Assembly (NCBI RefSeq): GCF_033659955.1
Contig: NZ_JARUJP010000005.1
Coordinates: 62,001-126,000 of the forward strand
Reading direction: 5' to 3'
From: Clostridium_AM tanneri
GTDB taxonomy: Bacteria > Bacillota > Clostridia > Clostridiales > Clostridiaceae
Length of the DNA stretch: 64,000 bases
Every line of letters begins with the position of its first letter. Positions within the stretch are counted from its first letter, which is position 1. Of this stretch, positions 25,145 to 34,951 are shown piece after piece. The translations under genes and the position numbers were made by a program. The notes below the pieces were generated by a model. The model saw nothing but the letters and a program-made list of their open reading frames with translations, had not been told where the DNA came from and did no database searches.

Positions 25145-27703
25145 ATGAATAAAAGAGTATTAATTGTAGGTGGTGTAGCAGGTGGAGCCTCTGCGGCAGC
25201 AAGACTTAGAAGGCTTGATGAAAATTCAGAAATAGTAATGTTTGAAAGAGGAGAGTATATTTCCTTTGCAAACTGTGGCCTTCCATACTATATAGGTGAA
25301 ACTATAAAGGAAAGAGAGAAGTTATTAGTTCAAACCCCTGAAGCTATGAATGAAAGATTTAATATAGATGTTAGAATAAACAGTGATGTAATAGGAATTG
25401 ATGCTAAAAATAAAAAGGTAAAAGTAAAAAGCAAGGATAAAGGTGAATATGAGGAAAGCTATGATTATCTAATTTTATCACCAGGAGCTGCACCACTTAA
25501 GCCACCAATAGAAGGAATTCAAAGTGATAAAATATTTACATTGAGAAATGTACCGGATACAGACAAGATAAAGTCTTATGTAGATAACAAAAATATTAAA
25601 AATGCAGTAGTTATAGGTGGTGGATATATTGGTGTTGAAATGGCAGAGAACCTTAAAGAAAGAGGTTTAAATGTAGCGCTAGTTGAAGCTGCCCCACATA
25701 TATTAGCACCATTTGATTCTGACATGGTAACTTATGCAGAAAAAGAATTGGAGGACAATGGGGTAGGTATTGTTTTAAATGATGGAGTTAAAGCATTTAA
25801 GGAAGAAGGAACTGGATTAAACGTAGTATTAAATAGTGGCAAGACTTTATATGCGGATATAGTTATACTTGCCATAGGAGTTAAGCCAGATACTGCTTTT
25901 CTAAAAGATTCAGGAATAGAATTTGGGCCAAGAGGCCACATAATTACAAACAGTAAAATGGAAACTAACTTAGAAGGTGTATATGCTGTTGGAGATGCTG
26001 TAGAGGTTGTTGATTTTGTAAATGGGGGCAAAACTGCTATTGCATTAGCGGGACCTGCTAACAAACAAGGCAGAATAGCTGCAGACAATGTATGCGGGTT
26101 AAACTCAACTTATAAGGGAACTATGGGGTCAGCTATTATTAAGGTGTTTGATTTAACTGGTACAAGTACAGGAAATAATGAAAGAACACTAAAGGCTAAA
26201 AACATACCGTATAGAGTTATATACCTTCATCCTAACTCAAGTGCAGGATATTACCCAGGTGGATCGCCAATGTCAATGAAACTTATATTTAATGATGAAG
26301 GAAAGATATTAGGAGCTCAAGCCTTTGGATATGTTGGCGTAGATAAGAGGATGGATGATATAGCAACTACAATGAGACTTGGCGGAACAATTTATGATTT
26401 AGCAGAATTAGAGCTAACTTATGCACCACCATATTCTTCTGCGAAGGATCCGGTAAATATGGCTGGATTTATTGCAGAGAACGTACTGACAGGTAGACAT
26501 GAGGTTGTGCTTCCAGAAGATATTGATAATAGAGATAGAAGTAAAACTCAGCTCATAGATGTAAGAACTGATGAAGAATATAGTAATGGCAGAATACAGG
26601 GATCCATAAATATACCAGTAGATAACCTAAGAGATAGAATAGATGAAGTAGATAAAAATAAGGAAATTTTGGTTCACTGCCAAGTTGGTCTTAGAGGATA
26701 TATAGCTGCGAGAATTTTAATGGCAAATGGTTTTAAGGTTAAAAATCTAACTGGTGGATACAAAACTTATACTATGAGCAAGTTCAAACCAAGAGAAGTT
26801 ACAATGGATAAGGATAGTAAGGATAGTTCTATGGACCTAAGAGAAGAGGACATGGATGTCAGTTTAGAAAGTAACTCAAATGAATATAAAGAAACCCATA
26901 AGGATAACGTTAAACAAGAAGATTCAGAATATAAGGATGGAAGTTTTGATAAGAACCTAGATGCCTGTGGATTGAGCTGTCCCGGTCCTTTAATGAAGGT
27001 TAACAGTGTCATAGGAGATATGAAAGAAGGAGAAATTCTAAAGGCTACTGCGTCAGACCAGGGATTTTATGAAGACATAAAGTCTTGGTGTGAGCGAACT
27101 AATAATAAGTTAGTAGATAGAAAGAAGGAAAAGGGAAATATTATAGCTTTCATAAGAAAGGGTAATGGCAAACAGGTAAGCAGTAATAATTCATCAGAGG
27201 ATTCAGAAGATACTGGTGGTATGATTTCACAAAGGGACAATAAAACTTTAGTTGTATTTAGTGGTGACTTTGATAAAGCTATGGCATCCTTTATAATTGC
27301 AAATGGAGCTGCAGCAATGGGGAAAAAGGTTACTATGTTCTTTACCTTTTGGGGCTTAAATATTCTAAGAAAGCATGAAAGGGTTCCTGTGCAAAAAGGA
27401 GCCATAGACAAAATGTTTGGCATTATGATGCCAAGAGGAGCTAAAAGGTTAAAGTTATCTAAAATGAATATGATGGGAATGGGTACAAAGATGATGCAGA
27501 AGGTAATGAAGGATAAAAATGTTTCTTCTCTTGATGACTTGATTAAGTCAGCTATGAAAAGTGGAATAGAAATAGTTGCTTGTCAAATGACTTTGGATGT
27601 GATGGGTCTTAAGAAGGAAGAATTAATAGATGGAGTTAAAATAGGAGGAGTAGGTTATTACTTAGGAGAAGCGGAAGATTCTAATGTAAACTTGTTCATA
27701 TAA
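25145..27703 (+). CDS. CoA-disulfide reductase-rhodanese-TusA-DsrE fusion
   Basis: 852 aa with four domains. Residues 1-445 are a flavin disulfide reductase with the N-terminal GGVAGGASAAARLRRLD and the single active cysteine C44 in SFANCGLPYY, as in CoA-disulfide reductases. About 455-545 is a rhodanese domain with active C512 (VHCQVGLRG). About 603-675 is a TusA domain with the CPGP motif (C612). From 695 to the end is a DsrE-like domain. Together they point to reduction or relay of persulfide sulfur on CoA and protein cysteines in the cytoplasm. AGGAGG precedes the ATG. Similar fusions occur in other Firmicutes. Expression is probably controlled by the ArsR protein upstream. Confidence 0.92.
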   Translation: MNKRVLIVGGVAGGASAAARLRRLDENSEIVMFERGEYISFANCGLPYYIGETIKEREKLLVQTPEAMNERFNIDVRINSDVIGIDAKNKKVKVKSKDKGEYEESYDYLILSPGAAPLKPPIEGIQSDKIFTLRNVPDTDKIKSYVDNKNIKNAVVIGGGYIGVEMAENLKERGLNVALVEAAPHILAPFDSDMVTYAEKELEDNGVGIVLNDGVKAFKEEGTGLNVVLNSGKTLYADIVILAIGVKPDTAFLKDSGIEFGPRGHIITNSKMETNLEGVYAVGDAVEVVDFVNGGKTAIALAGPANKQGRIAADNVCGLNSTYKGTMGSAIIKVFDLTGTSTGNNERTLKAKNIPYRVIYLHPNSSAGYYPGGSPMSMKLIFNDEGKILGAQAFGYVGVDKRMDDIATTMRLGGTIYDLAELELTYAPPYSSAKDPVNMAGFIAENVLTGRHEVVLPEDIDNRDRSKTQLIDVRTDEEYSNGRIQGSINIPVDNLRDRIDEVDKNKEILVHCQVGLRGYIAARILMANGFKVKNLTGGYKTYTMSKFKPREVTMDKDSKDSSMDLREEDMDVSLESNSNEYKETHKDNVKQEDSEYKDGSFDKNLDACGLSCPGPLMKVNSVIGDMKEGEILKATASDQGFYEDIKSWCERTNNKLVDRKKEKGNIIAFIRKGNGKQVSSNNSSEDSEDTGGMISQRDNKTLVVFSGDFDKAMASFIIANGAAAMGKKVTMFFTFWGLNILRKHERVPVQKGAIDKMFGIMMPRGAKRLKLSKMNMMGMGTKMMQKVMKDKNVSSLDDLIKSAMKSGIEIVACQMTLDVMGLKKEELIDGVKIGGVGYYLGEAEDSNVNLFI

Positions 27704-27716
27704 GAAAATTAATGGG

Positions 27717-27772
27717 ACAGAAAAGTTTAGGTGCACTGAACATCGGTGTTCAGTGCACCCAAACTTTTCTGT
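27717..27772. terminator. Long hairpin between convergent genes
   Basis: Two 26-base arms (27717-27742 and 27747-27772) with one mismatch and a TCGG tetraloop. The T-run is poor on both sides, but the position between convergent genes fits a bidirectional terminator. Confidence 0.75.
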
Positions 27773-27782
27773 TTCATTATAC

Positions 27783-28658
27783 TTATTTAAAGAATCTGGA
27801 GAAAAAGCCTTTTTTATTTTTCTTGTTATCCTCTTCAGAAACATCCTCAATATTGTCAGTGCTATTTTTGCTTTGAAGTTCCTTAATTAAATCCCTTTGG
27901 TCACGGCACTTATCTTTAATTTTTGAAGAAGCTCCAGGCGTAGCTACAACCTTACTAAACCAATTTAAAGCTTCATCATCATTTCCAACTCTTCTGTTAA
28001 GTTCTCCAATAAGATACATAGAAGTAAATTTGTCCATGCCATATAGAGGGAAGTCCTCATTAAAAAAGGCATCATTAAAGCCTTCTAAAGCTTGTTTTAT
28101 AAAGGTCAATTCATTGGCTTCATCACCTAATATTCTGTACATCCAAGCAAGTTTTAGGCAGTTCATAGCCTTTTTACTAGCCTTTGCTTCTATAACATAA
28201 TAACTGAGTAAAGAGAGCTTATATCTTTCTATAGCTATATTTATATCATATACCTCTGGGTAAGTTTTGCCAGCCCATCTTGAGGTGATTTTTTCTTTAA
28301 TAGCTTCACACTGATAATTTCTAATCTTGCTAAAGTCATTCTTCATTGCAGAATAACCACAACTGCTGCATACCCAAACGTCATAAAAATAAGGATTGAT
28401 AAGAGCATATTTTATGAAAAAATCAGAATCCTGTTTTTCAATTCTATAAGCTGATGTTTTTACAGATCTAGCTTTAAAAGAGCTTTCACATACAGGACAA
28501 GTAACTTGTCTATCATATAAAAGTGATTTTATCTTATCATCTCCACTTTTTTCTTCTAATTGAGGGGTTTTATCTTCTTCTTCTTTTTTATATAGGTTTA
28601 CACTACTTACGTCATCAAAGCCCAAGTTTTCAAGTCCGGAAAATATATTATTTGACAT
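27783..28658 (-). CDS. DUF2225 family zinc-ribbon/TPR-like protein
   Basis: 291 aa, cytoplasmic. Two cysteine pairs (CPVC near residue 54 and CSSC near 97) form a zinc ribbon. The region from about 140 to 250 is helical with TPR-like spacing (MNCLKLAWMYRILGDEANEL, YLIGELNRRVGNDDEALNWF). The tail is acidic then ends KKGFFSRFFK. This is the DUF2225 family, widespread in Firmicutes and of unknown function. It is divergent from relQ. Confidence 0.88.
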   Translation of the reverse strand: MSNNIFSGLENLGFDDVSSVNLYKKEEEDKTPQLEEKSGDDKIKSLLYDRQVTCPVCESSFKARSVKTSAYRIEKQDSDFFIKYALINPYFYDVWVCSSCGYSAMKNDFSKIRNYQCEAIKEKITSRWAGKTYPEVYDINIAIERYKLSLLSYYVIEAKASKKAMNCLKLAWMYRILGDEANELTFIKQALEGFNDAFFNEDFPLYGMDKFTSMYLIGELNRRVGNDDEALNWFSKVVATPGASSKIKDKCRDQRDLIKELQSKNSTDNIEDVSEEDNKKNKKGFFSRFFK

Positions 28659-28819
28659 ATAAATATCACCTACAATGCTTATATTTTATTATATATTTTA
28701 TTATATCAAAATATTATGGGAAATAATATTATTTATTTACATATATAATCTGATACAATAAAGTAGTATAATAATAGATGGCAAACTATTAAGATTATAC
28801 TATATAGAGGTGATCTGAC

Positions 28820-29608
28820 ATGGCTATAGGAGAATGGAAAACTTTTTTAATACCGTATGAGCAAGCTGTTGAGGAATTAAAAGTTAAGATTAGAAGTATA
28901 AGAAAAGAATACAGAAGAAAAAATGAATATTCACCTATTGAATTTGTGACAGGAAGAGTAAAGGAATTATCCAGCATACTAGAGAAGGCAAACAAGTTTA
29001 ATATACCTTTAGACAGAATTGGTTACGAAATGGAGGACATAGCTGGATTAAGAGTTATGTGTCAGTTTGTTGATGATGTCGAGAAGGTTGTAGATATAAT
29101 CAGAAGCAGAAAAGACATGCAAATAATTTATGAGAAAGATTATGTAACAAACGTAAAAGAAAGTGGTTATAGAAGCTACCATATAATAATTAAGTATCCT
29201 GTAAATATGGCAGATGGTCAGAAGGAGATATTAGCTGAATTTCAAATAAGAACATTAGCTATGAATTTTTGGGCTACTATAGAACACTCCTTAAACTACA
29301 AGTATAAACATAAAATTCCTGATAACATTAAGGCGAAGCTTAAGTCAGCTGGAGATGCAGCCTTTCAATTAGATCAACAGATGTTGGAGATAAAGGACGA
29401 AATAAAGGATGCTCAAAAGCTATTTGAGGTGAAATCAAGTTTGGTTTCAGATATAATGAATAATGTACTTACCTTATCTTCAATGGGAAAACATGCTGAA
29501 TCCACAAGGTATCAGTCTCAACTAAACAAACTGATTGAAGAAGGAGAAGCATATGAATTAGCTAGTTTATTGAAGTCTACAGAAAAGACCTTAGAAATTT
29601 ATAGATAA
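28820..29608 (+). CDS. relQ: Small alarmone synthetase, (p)ppGpp synthase
   Basis: 262 aa with only the RelA/SpoT synthetase domain, no hydrolase or TGS/ACT domain, as in RelQ (YjbM). Visible motifs: RKEYRRKNEYSPIEFVTGRV for ATP, EDIAGLRVMC, ESGYRSYHIII with the acceptor nucleotide tyrosine, and AEFQIRTLAMNFWATIEHSL. It makes (p)ppGpp from ATP and GDP or GTP under stress. GAGGTGATC precedes the ATG. Confidence 0.94.
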   Translation: MAIGEWKTFLIPYEQAVEELKVKIRSIRKEYRRKNEYSPIEFVTGRVKELSSILEKANKFNIPLDRIGYEMEDIAGLRVMCQFVDDVEKVVDIIRSRKDMQIIYEKDYVTNVKESGYRSYHIIIKYPVNMADGQKEILAEFQIRTLAMNFWATIEHSLNYKYKHKIPDNIKAKLKSAGDAAFQLDQQMLEIKDEIKDAQKLFEVKSSLVSDIMNNVLTLSSMGKHAESTRYQSQLNKLIEEGEAYELASLLKSTEKTLEIYR

Positions 29609-29628
29609 AAATAGTGATTTTATAAAAT

Positions 29629-29656
29629 AAAAATGGGGGAAAAATCCCCCGTTTTT
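29629..29656. terminator. Bidirectional terminator relQ / leuS
   Basis: AAAAATGGGGGA and TCCCCCGTTTTT arms around an AAAA loop. The 3' arm overlaps the leuS stop codon. Confidence 0.9.
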
Positions 29657-32093
29657 ATTTTGCCACTATATTTACAAGACGACCTTTAACAACTATAACT
29701 TTTTTAATTTCTTTACCCTCTAAGAAGATTTTCATTTCCTCATTATTTATAGCCGCTTCCTTTATTTCATCTTCAGATAAACCTGTAGCTACATTCATCT
29801 TAGCCTTTATCTTTCCGTTAACCTGAATTGCTATTTCAATCTCATCTTTTACAAGTGCCTTAGGGTCAAAAACAGGCCATTTTTCATTAAATACTGAATA
29901 GCTCATACCAAGAAGTTCCCACTGCTCTTCAGCAAAGTGAGGTGCAAAAGGAGCAATAAGCTTTATAAGATCAATTATCACTTCTTTTAAGAATGATGGA
30001 TTTTTAACTTCTTCTGTTAAATATTTTGAAAGAGTATTAGTATATTCCATCAGTCTTGCTATTGATGTATTGAACTGGAACTTATTAGCATCTTCGGATA
30101 TAGATTTTATTGCAAAATGTCTCATGTAATTTAACTCTTTTTCAGCTTTATCTAGAGTAGTTTTGTCATTCTTAGGATTGTTTATTTCTTCTCTACAGGA
30201 TTCTAAAATTCTTTCCACTCTATCTACGAATCTTCCCATAGATTTTATACCGTCATCACTCCATGCTCCACCTTCAGTGTAGTCAAAGCCGAACATTAAA
30301 TACATTCTAAATACATCTGAACCAAATTCCTTAATATAATCATCTGGTGATATGGTGTTTCCCTTAGATTTGCTCATTTTTTGTCCATCTGGTCCTAGTA
30401 TAAGCCCTTGATGTCTTAAAGCTAAGAATGGCTCACCAAAGTTTATATATCCCATATCTCTTAAAGCTTTTGTTATAAATCTAGCATATAAAAGATGCAT
30501 ACAAGCATGCTCTGGTCCTCCAACATACATATCTACTGGAAGAACCTTGTTTATTTTTTCTGTATCAAAAGCTTTTTCGGAGTTTTTATTATCAGCATAT
30601 CTCAAATAGTACCATGAAGAACACACAAAGGTATCTAAAGTATCTGCTTCTCTTTTAGCAGCTCCTCCACATGTAGGACATGTAGTATTTATAAACTCCT
30701 CTGACTTAGAAAGTGGTGATTTACCGTCTGGTGAAAATTCTACACCATATGGAAGCTCAACAGGAAGTTGATTTTCAGGAACCGGCACTGTTCCGCACTT
30801 CTCACAATGAATCATAGGTATAGGTGTACCCCAGTATCTTTGTCTTGAAACTAACCAGTCTCTTAATCTGTAGTTAACTTTTCCAGCACCAAGACCTATA
30901 GACTCAAGCTTTTTAATAACAGCTTTTTTGCCTTCTTCGCCAACTAACCCATTAAACTCTTCGCTGTTAACCATCTTTCCATACTCAGTATAAGGAAGGG
31001 AATCTCCACCTTCAATAACCCTTTCTATTGGAAGGTTATACTTCTTTGCAAAAGCAAAGTCTCTTTCATCATGAGCAGGAACTGCCATAACTGCTCCAGT
31101 ACCATAAGTGTTTAATACATAGTCTGCCACCCAAACAGGAACCTTTCTTCCATTTATCGGATTTATAGCATAGGAGCCAGTGAATACTCCTGTTTTCTCT
31201 CTAGTAATTGACTGTCTTTCAATATCAGACTGCTTTTTAGCCTGGTCTTTATATTCTTCAACTTGAGCTTTATACTCAGCAGTTGTCAGACTATCTACTA
31301 AATTATTTTCTGGTGCTAAAACTGCATAAGTAACTCCAAAAAGTGTATCAACTCTTGTAGTAAACACATCAAATTGTAAGTCAGAATTTTCTACTTTAAA
31401 GGTTACTTGAGCACCTATTGATTTTCCAATCCAGTGTCTTTGCATTGCTTTAGTTTTTTCAGGCCAATCAAGGTTATCTAATTCCTCTAATAGTTCATCA
31501 GCATAATCTGTAATCTTTAAGAACCACTGAGTTAAGTCTTTTTTAGTAACTTCAGTAGAGCATCTTTCACAGGCACCATCAACAACCTGTTCGTTAGCAA
31601 GAACTGTATTACAGCTAGGGCACCAATTTACAGGAGCTTTCTTTCTGTAAGCTAAGCCTTTCTTATAAAGCTCTAAGAAAAGCCATTGGTTCCACTTATA
31701 ATATTCAGGAAGACAAGTTATTACTTCATTTTCCCAGTTAAACATAGCTCCCATAGCTCTTAACTGTTTTTCCATAGTATCAATATTTTTCATAGTAGAA
31801 TCCTTAGGATGGATTCCTGTTTTTATGGCAAAGTTTTCAGCAGGAAGACCAAAGGCATCAAAGCCCATAGGTTGGAACACATTATGTCCCTGCATTCTCT
31901 TCATTCTAGCCCATGAGTCTACTGGACCATAGTTAAACCAGTGACCAGCGTGAAGCTTGCTTCCGGAAGGATAGGAGAACATTTCAAGTGTATATAATTT
32001 ATTTTCTAAGTTTGTATCATCAAATTTATATAACTCAGTTTCCTCCCATTTTTTTTGCCACTTTTCATCTACATTAGTTCCGTAGTTACCCAT
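29655..32093 (-). CDS. leuS: Leucyl-tRNA synthetase
   Basis: 812 aa class I synthetase. The HIGH motif is KLHAGHW near residue 47, and KMSKS is in GQKMSKSKGNTI. It also has the editing domain insert (TRVDTLFGVTYAVLAPE) and zinc-type cysteine pairs in the core. It charges tRNA-Leu with leucine and edits mischarged products. Transcription is controlled by the T-box leader upstream. AGGAGCG precedes the ATG. Confidence 0.98.
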   Translation of the reverse strand: MGNYGTNVDEKWQKKWEETELYKFDDTNLENKLYTLEMFSYPSGSKLHAGHWFNYGPVDSWARMKRMQGHNVFQPMGFDAFGLPAENFAIKTGIHPKDSTMKNIDTMEKQLRAMGAMFNWENEVITCLPEYYKWNQWLFLELYKKGLAYRKKAPVNWCPSCNTVLANEQVVDGACERCSTEVTKKDLTQWFLKITDYADELLEELDNLDWPEKTKAMQRHWIGKSIGAQVTFKVENSDLQFDVFTTRVDTLFGVTYAVLAPENNLVDSLTTAEYKAQVEEYKDQAKKQSDIERQSITREKTGVFTGSYAINPINGRKVPVWVADYVLNTYGTGAVMAVPAHDERDFAFAKKYNLPIERVIEGGDSLPYTEYGKMVNSEEFNGLVGEEGKKAVIKKLESIGLGAGKVNYRLRDWLVSRQRYWGTPIPMIHCEKCGTVPVPENQLPVELPYGVEFSPDGKSPLSKSEEFINTTCPTCGGAAKREADTLDTFVCSSWYYLRYADNKNSEKAFDTEKINKVLPVDMYVGGPEHACMHLLYARFITKALRDMGYINFGEPFLALRHQGLILGPDGQKMSKSKGNTISPDDYIKEFGSDVFRMYLMFGFDYTEGGAWSDDGIKSMGRFVDRVERILESCREEINNPKNDKTTLDKAEKELNYMRHFAIKSISEDANKFQFNTSIARLMEYTNTLSKYLTEEVKNPSFLKEVIIDLIKLIAPFAPHFAEEQWELLGMSYSVFNEKWPVFDPKALVKDEIEIAIQVNGKIKAKMNVATGLSEDEIKEAAINNEEMKIFLEGKEIKKVIVVKGRLVNIVAK

Positions 32094-32224
32094 AAAATCG
32101 CTCCTTTTCTATAGTTTAGTTACATAATAACTATTTTAACATTATCTACATAAAATAAACCTGCTTTTATTTCATGACACCTTACTTAATTTAGTAGGTC
32201 AGGCCTATTTAATTAATAAAAGAA

Positions 32225-32462
32225 TAAAAAAAGCCTTTCATCTCATAATTCAAGAGACGAAAAGCTTATACTCCGCGGTACCACTCTTATTAAACTTAGT
32301 ACATTACTATACTTAGTTTCACTCAAAAATATAACGGTTTCTACCGTACCTGCTTTTCTGCAAGTAAGCTCCAAGGCGAGTTCATATACTATCAACGCTG
32401 TTTTTCACCATCCAACAGCTCTCTTATGAAGATGAGAATATTACTATTCCTTTTCAAAGCCT
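32225..32462 (-). promoter_or_regulatory. T-box riboswitch of leuS
   Basis: Read on the minus strand, the leader holds the T-box core AGAGTGGTACCGCG (about 32287-32274), which binds the free CCA end of uncharged tRNA. After it is a terminator: AAGCTTTTCGTCTC pairs with GAGATGAAAGGCTT, then seven T. The likely specifier codon in stem I is CTC (Leu) at 32380-32378, in GAACTCGCC. Uncharged tRNA-Leu should let transcription continue into leuS. Confidence 0.95.
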
Positions 32463-32480
32463 CATATTTAGTTTATAAAG

Positions 32481-32509
32481 ATTTTATAGCAATAGTAAGT
32501 TTTTGTCAA
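32481..32509 (-). promoter_or_regulatory. SigA-type promoter of the T-box-leuS unit
   Basis: On the minus strand TTGACA (32509-32504), 17 bases, TAAAAT (32486-32481), about 20 bases before the leader. Confidence 0.7.
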
Positions 32510-32615
32510 GGATAATTTGTTGTTAATTATAAGCAGTGCAAATTAGTTTAACAAACTATTTAGTTTTAATCATTACTTTATTTTATTATATATATATCAT
32601 AACTGTGACATAATG

Positions 32616-32643
32616 TTGACAAGGTTATGTGGTAAAATATAAT
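32616..32643 (+). promoter_or_regulatory. SigA-type promoter of dinB
   Basis: TTGACA, 16 bases, TATAAT, 36 bases before the start codon. No clear LexA site was seen close to it. The rest of 32510-32679 shows nothing else. Confidence 0.7.
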
Positions 32644-32679
32644 TACAAGCTTGATATAAAACATATGGAGGAGTATTAG

Positions 32680-33723
32680 GTGAATAAAGTGATAATGCAT
32701 GTAGATATGGATGCTTTTTTTGCATCTGTTGAAATAGTGGATAATAAGAATTTAAGAGGAAAGCCTGTAATAATTGGAGGTAATTCTAACAGAGGAGTGG
32801 TTGCAACTTGTTCCTATGAAGCTAGGGCTTATGGGGTAAGAAGTGCTATGCCTATATACATGGCCAAGGAAAAGTGTCCTAATGCCATTATTCTTCCTGT
32901 TAGATATGGAAGATATAAAGAAATATCTAATAAAATATTTAATATTTTTTATGAAATAACTCCTTATGTAGAGCCTTTGAGTATAGATGAAGCCTATTTA
33001 GATATAACTGATATAAATAAGAGACCACTAGATATGGCGAATTTTGTTAAAAATAGAGTGAGAAAAGAAACGGGGCTTACTATTTCTGCAGGATTATCTT
33101 ATAATAAATTCCTAGCAAAACTAGCCTCTGATTGGAATAAGCCTAATGGGCTAAAAATAATTGGAAAGGATGAGGTGCCAAAAATTCTCTTTCCCCTTTC
33201 TATAGATAAAGTCCACGGATTAGGAAAAAAATCTGCTAAGAAGCTTAATAACATTGGTGTTTATACTATAGAAGAGTTATATAAGCTGCCTCAAGATTTA
33301 TTAGTAGAGTTCTTCGGAAAGTTTGGAATAGATATTTATGATAGAATTAGAGGAATAGATAAGAGAGAAGTTCAGATATTAAGGGAAAGAAAATCCATTG
33401 GTAGGGAAACTACATTAAGCAATGATACCAATGATAAAGAAGAACTAAAATTATATATAAAAGCCTTTGCAGGGTCTATTGCGGATACATTGGAAAATAA
33501 AAATGTAAAGGGTAAGAATATTACTATAAAAACAAAAACCTCATCTTTTGTTAACCATACTAAGAGTAAAACCCTGTCCTATTATATATCTAATGAAGAG
33601 GACATATACAGGGAAGCTTGTAGTATTTTAGAAGAATTAGAGTTTGAAGAAAAGATAAGATTAATAGGAATATCTATTTCAGCCTTTAAGGAAGATAAGG
33701 TTGAACAGTTATCGTTTTTCTAA
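32680..33723 (+). CDS. dinB: DNA polymerase IV (Y family, translesion)
   Basis: 347 aa from GTG, with GGAGGAG six bases upstream. Catalytic acids are in HVDMDAFFASVE (D8, D10) and SIDEAYLD near residue 105; the helix-hairpin-helix VHGLGKKSAKKLNNIG follows, then the little-finger domain. The C-terminal VEQLSFF end is a typical beta-clamp binding peptide. It copies past damaged DNA with low fidelity. Confidence 0.96.
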   Translation: MNKVIMHVDMDAFFASVEIVDNKNLRGKPVIIGGNSNRGVVATCSYEARAYGVRSAMPIYMAKEKCPNAIILPVRYGRYKEISNKIFNIFYEITPYVEPLSIDEAYLDITDINKRPLDMANFVKNRVRKETGLTISAGLSYNKFLAKLASDWNKPNGLKIIGKDEVPKILFPLSIDKVHGLGKKSAKKLNNIGVYTIEELYKLPQDLLVEFFGKFGIDIYDRIRGIDKREVQILRERKSIGRETTLSNDTNDKEELKLYIKAFAGSIADTLENKNVKGKNITIKTKTSSFVNHTKSKTLSYYISNEEDIYREACSILEELEFEEKIRLIGISISAFKEDKVEQLSFF

Positions 33724-33796
33724 CAAATAAAAAGAACCCTTTGATTTTTTATATAGAGCATATAATATTAGATACTTAACATTTGGAGAATTTAAA

Positions 33797-34129
33797 ATGA
33801 TAGACGAAAGAAAACAAACTCAAAATCAAATTTAAGTTGTGATGCTAGAAAATTTAGTTCCTAAATATCATATTTTAAGAGATATAGATAAGTATATGGA
33901 TTTTTCTTTTATTAGAAATATAACTAAAGACTTTTTCTACTTGGACCATAGAACTGGAGATTCTAAATACAATATAATAACTGATGTTTATGTTAGATTG
34001 GATGCTGGATACTTTACTAATCCTATTTGCAAAGGAGTCGTAGATAGAAAGTTATGCCTGTTAAAGGCAGCAATTCAAAACATGAAAAAGATAGCAAGGG
34101 TGATAGCACCCCTATTTTTGAAAATATAG
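33797..34129 (+). pseudogene. IS1182-type transposase remnant
   Basis: From the ATG at 33797 the frame codes MIDERKQTQNQI, then a TAA stop, then goes on in frame from 33836 (MLENLVPKYHILRDIDKYMD) as in IS1182 transposase N termini. Later residues (TDVYVRLDAGYFTNPICKGV) look like a more internal part, so the middle is deleted and the C-terminal catalytic part is gone. It is not functional, but it marks the edge of the accessory region. Confidence 0.7.
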
Positions 34130-34254
34130 GGGTTTGTAATCAATCTGATATGAATACTACGTATTTATATATTTTTCATTTATTAATACCTAAATAGCTA
34201 CAAATAATTGGATTTTATCGGAAAATATATAAAATCGAAAATGTCAATATAGAT
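34130..34254. other. AT-rich spacer
   Basis: Nothing identifiable between the transposase remnant and the dyad element. Confidence 0.5.
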
Positions 34255-34371
34255 GGCATGAAAGGGAAAAAACGAACATGAAAAGAAATATACATTAAAA
34301 TATTCTTTTTATGTCAGAATTTTTTCCTTTCGTGCCATTTGTATTAAATATATTTTTTTAGAATGTAAAAT
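34255..34371 (+). promoter_or_regulatory. Long-dyad promoter element, copy A
   Basis: An 82-base imperfect inverted repeat (34255-34336): outer arms GGCATGAAAGGGAAAAAA and TTTTTTCCTTTCGTGCC, inner arms GAACATGAAAAGAAATAT and ATATTCTTTTTATGTC, eight-base centre. 28 bases beyond it is TGTAAAAT, a probable -10. A close relative of the same length and layout lies at 44902-45019. It probably binds a regulator; the nearby agr-type response regulator is a candidate. Confidence 0.65.
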
Positions 34372-34426
34372 TAAGATAAGGCTTGTATAAGACTATTAAA
34401 ACATAGTTAGAAGAGGGGGAAAAATC

Positions 34427-34828
34427 ATGAAGTTAAAATTAAAGACATTAGGATTAGCGTCTATATTAACTATTTTAACAGTTGCACCTGTTTTAACAAG
34501 TACAACTGTATTTGCAGATGGAGGAAGTGGACATAGAGCTTTTCCATATGGATCTTATACTAGTAAACGTAATGTAAATTGCTCATACACTGGTGGAGGA
34601 TATGGACCAGCACATACAGTATCCCTTATTGTAACTCATAATACAAGTGCAAATCAAACATATGCATTAGCTGCTTGTGGATGCACTGGTAGATATGTTC
34701 AAGCTCGTGCAGAGTTGAATGGGGAGATGACAGATCCGGTAATAGCAAAAGATTATGCACAAACGCTTAGCGTAGCTCAGCCTGGTCAGTTAACAGCGTA
34801 TGAAATGCACAGAGTTGAGGCAAATTAG
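34427..34828 (+). CDS. Small secreted protein, possible bacteriocin
   Basis: 133 aa with a clear signal peptide (residues 1-30, cleavage after VFA). The mature part of about 103 residues is rich in G, S, T, Y and A, with three cysteines (one in NVNCSYTGGG, two in AACGCTGRY). I do not recognise a family. A three-gene ABC transporter follows in the same direction, a layout seen for bacteriocins with export or self-protection pumps. The gene has GAGGGGG before its ATG and lies behind a dyad promoter shared with the secreted protein at 45123. Function is inferred from layout only. Confidence 0.75.
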   Translation: MKLKLKTLGLASILTILTVAPVLTSTTVFADGGSGHRAFPYGSYTSKRNVNCSYTGGGYGPAHTVSLIVTHNTSANQTYALAACGCTGRYVQARAELNGEMTDPVIAKDYAQTLSVAQPGQLTAYEMHRVEAN

Positions 34829-34951
34829 TTTCTTAGGCTATTCATTTAAATCTTTTATATAGAATTTTAGTAATTATGTATAAAATTCAATTTGTATCTT
34901 TAGTAAGCAGAAGTTATTAAAATAACTTAAAAGTTATAATTGGAGGGAATA

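Noticed and set aside
34427..34828. Lactococcin 972-type bacteriocin
   Set aside because: The gene layout is similar, but the mature sequence lacks the size and motifs of that family.
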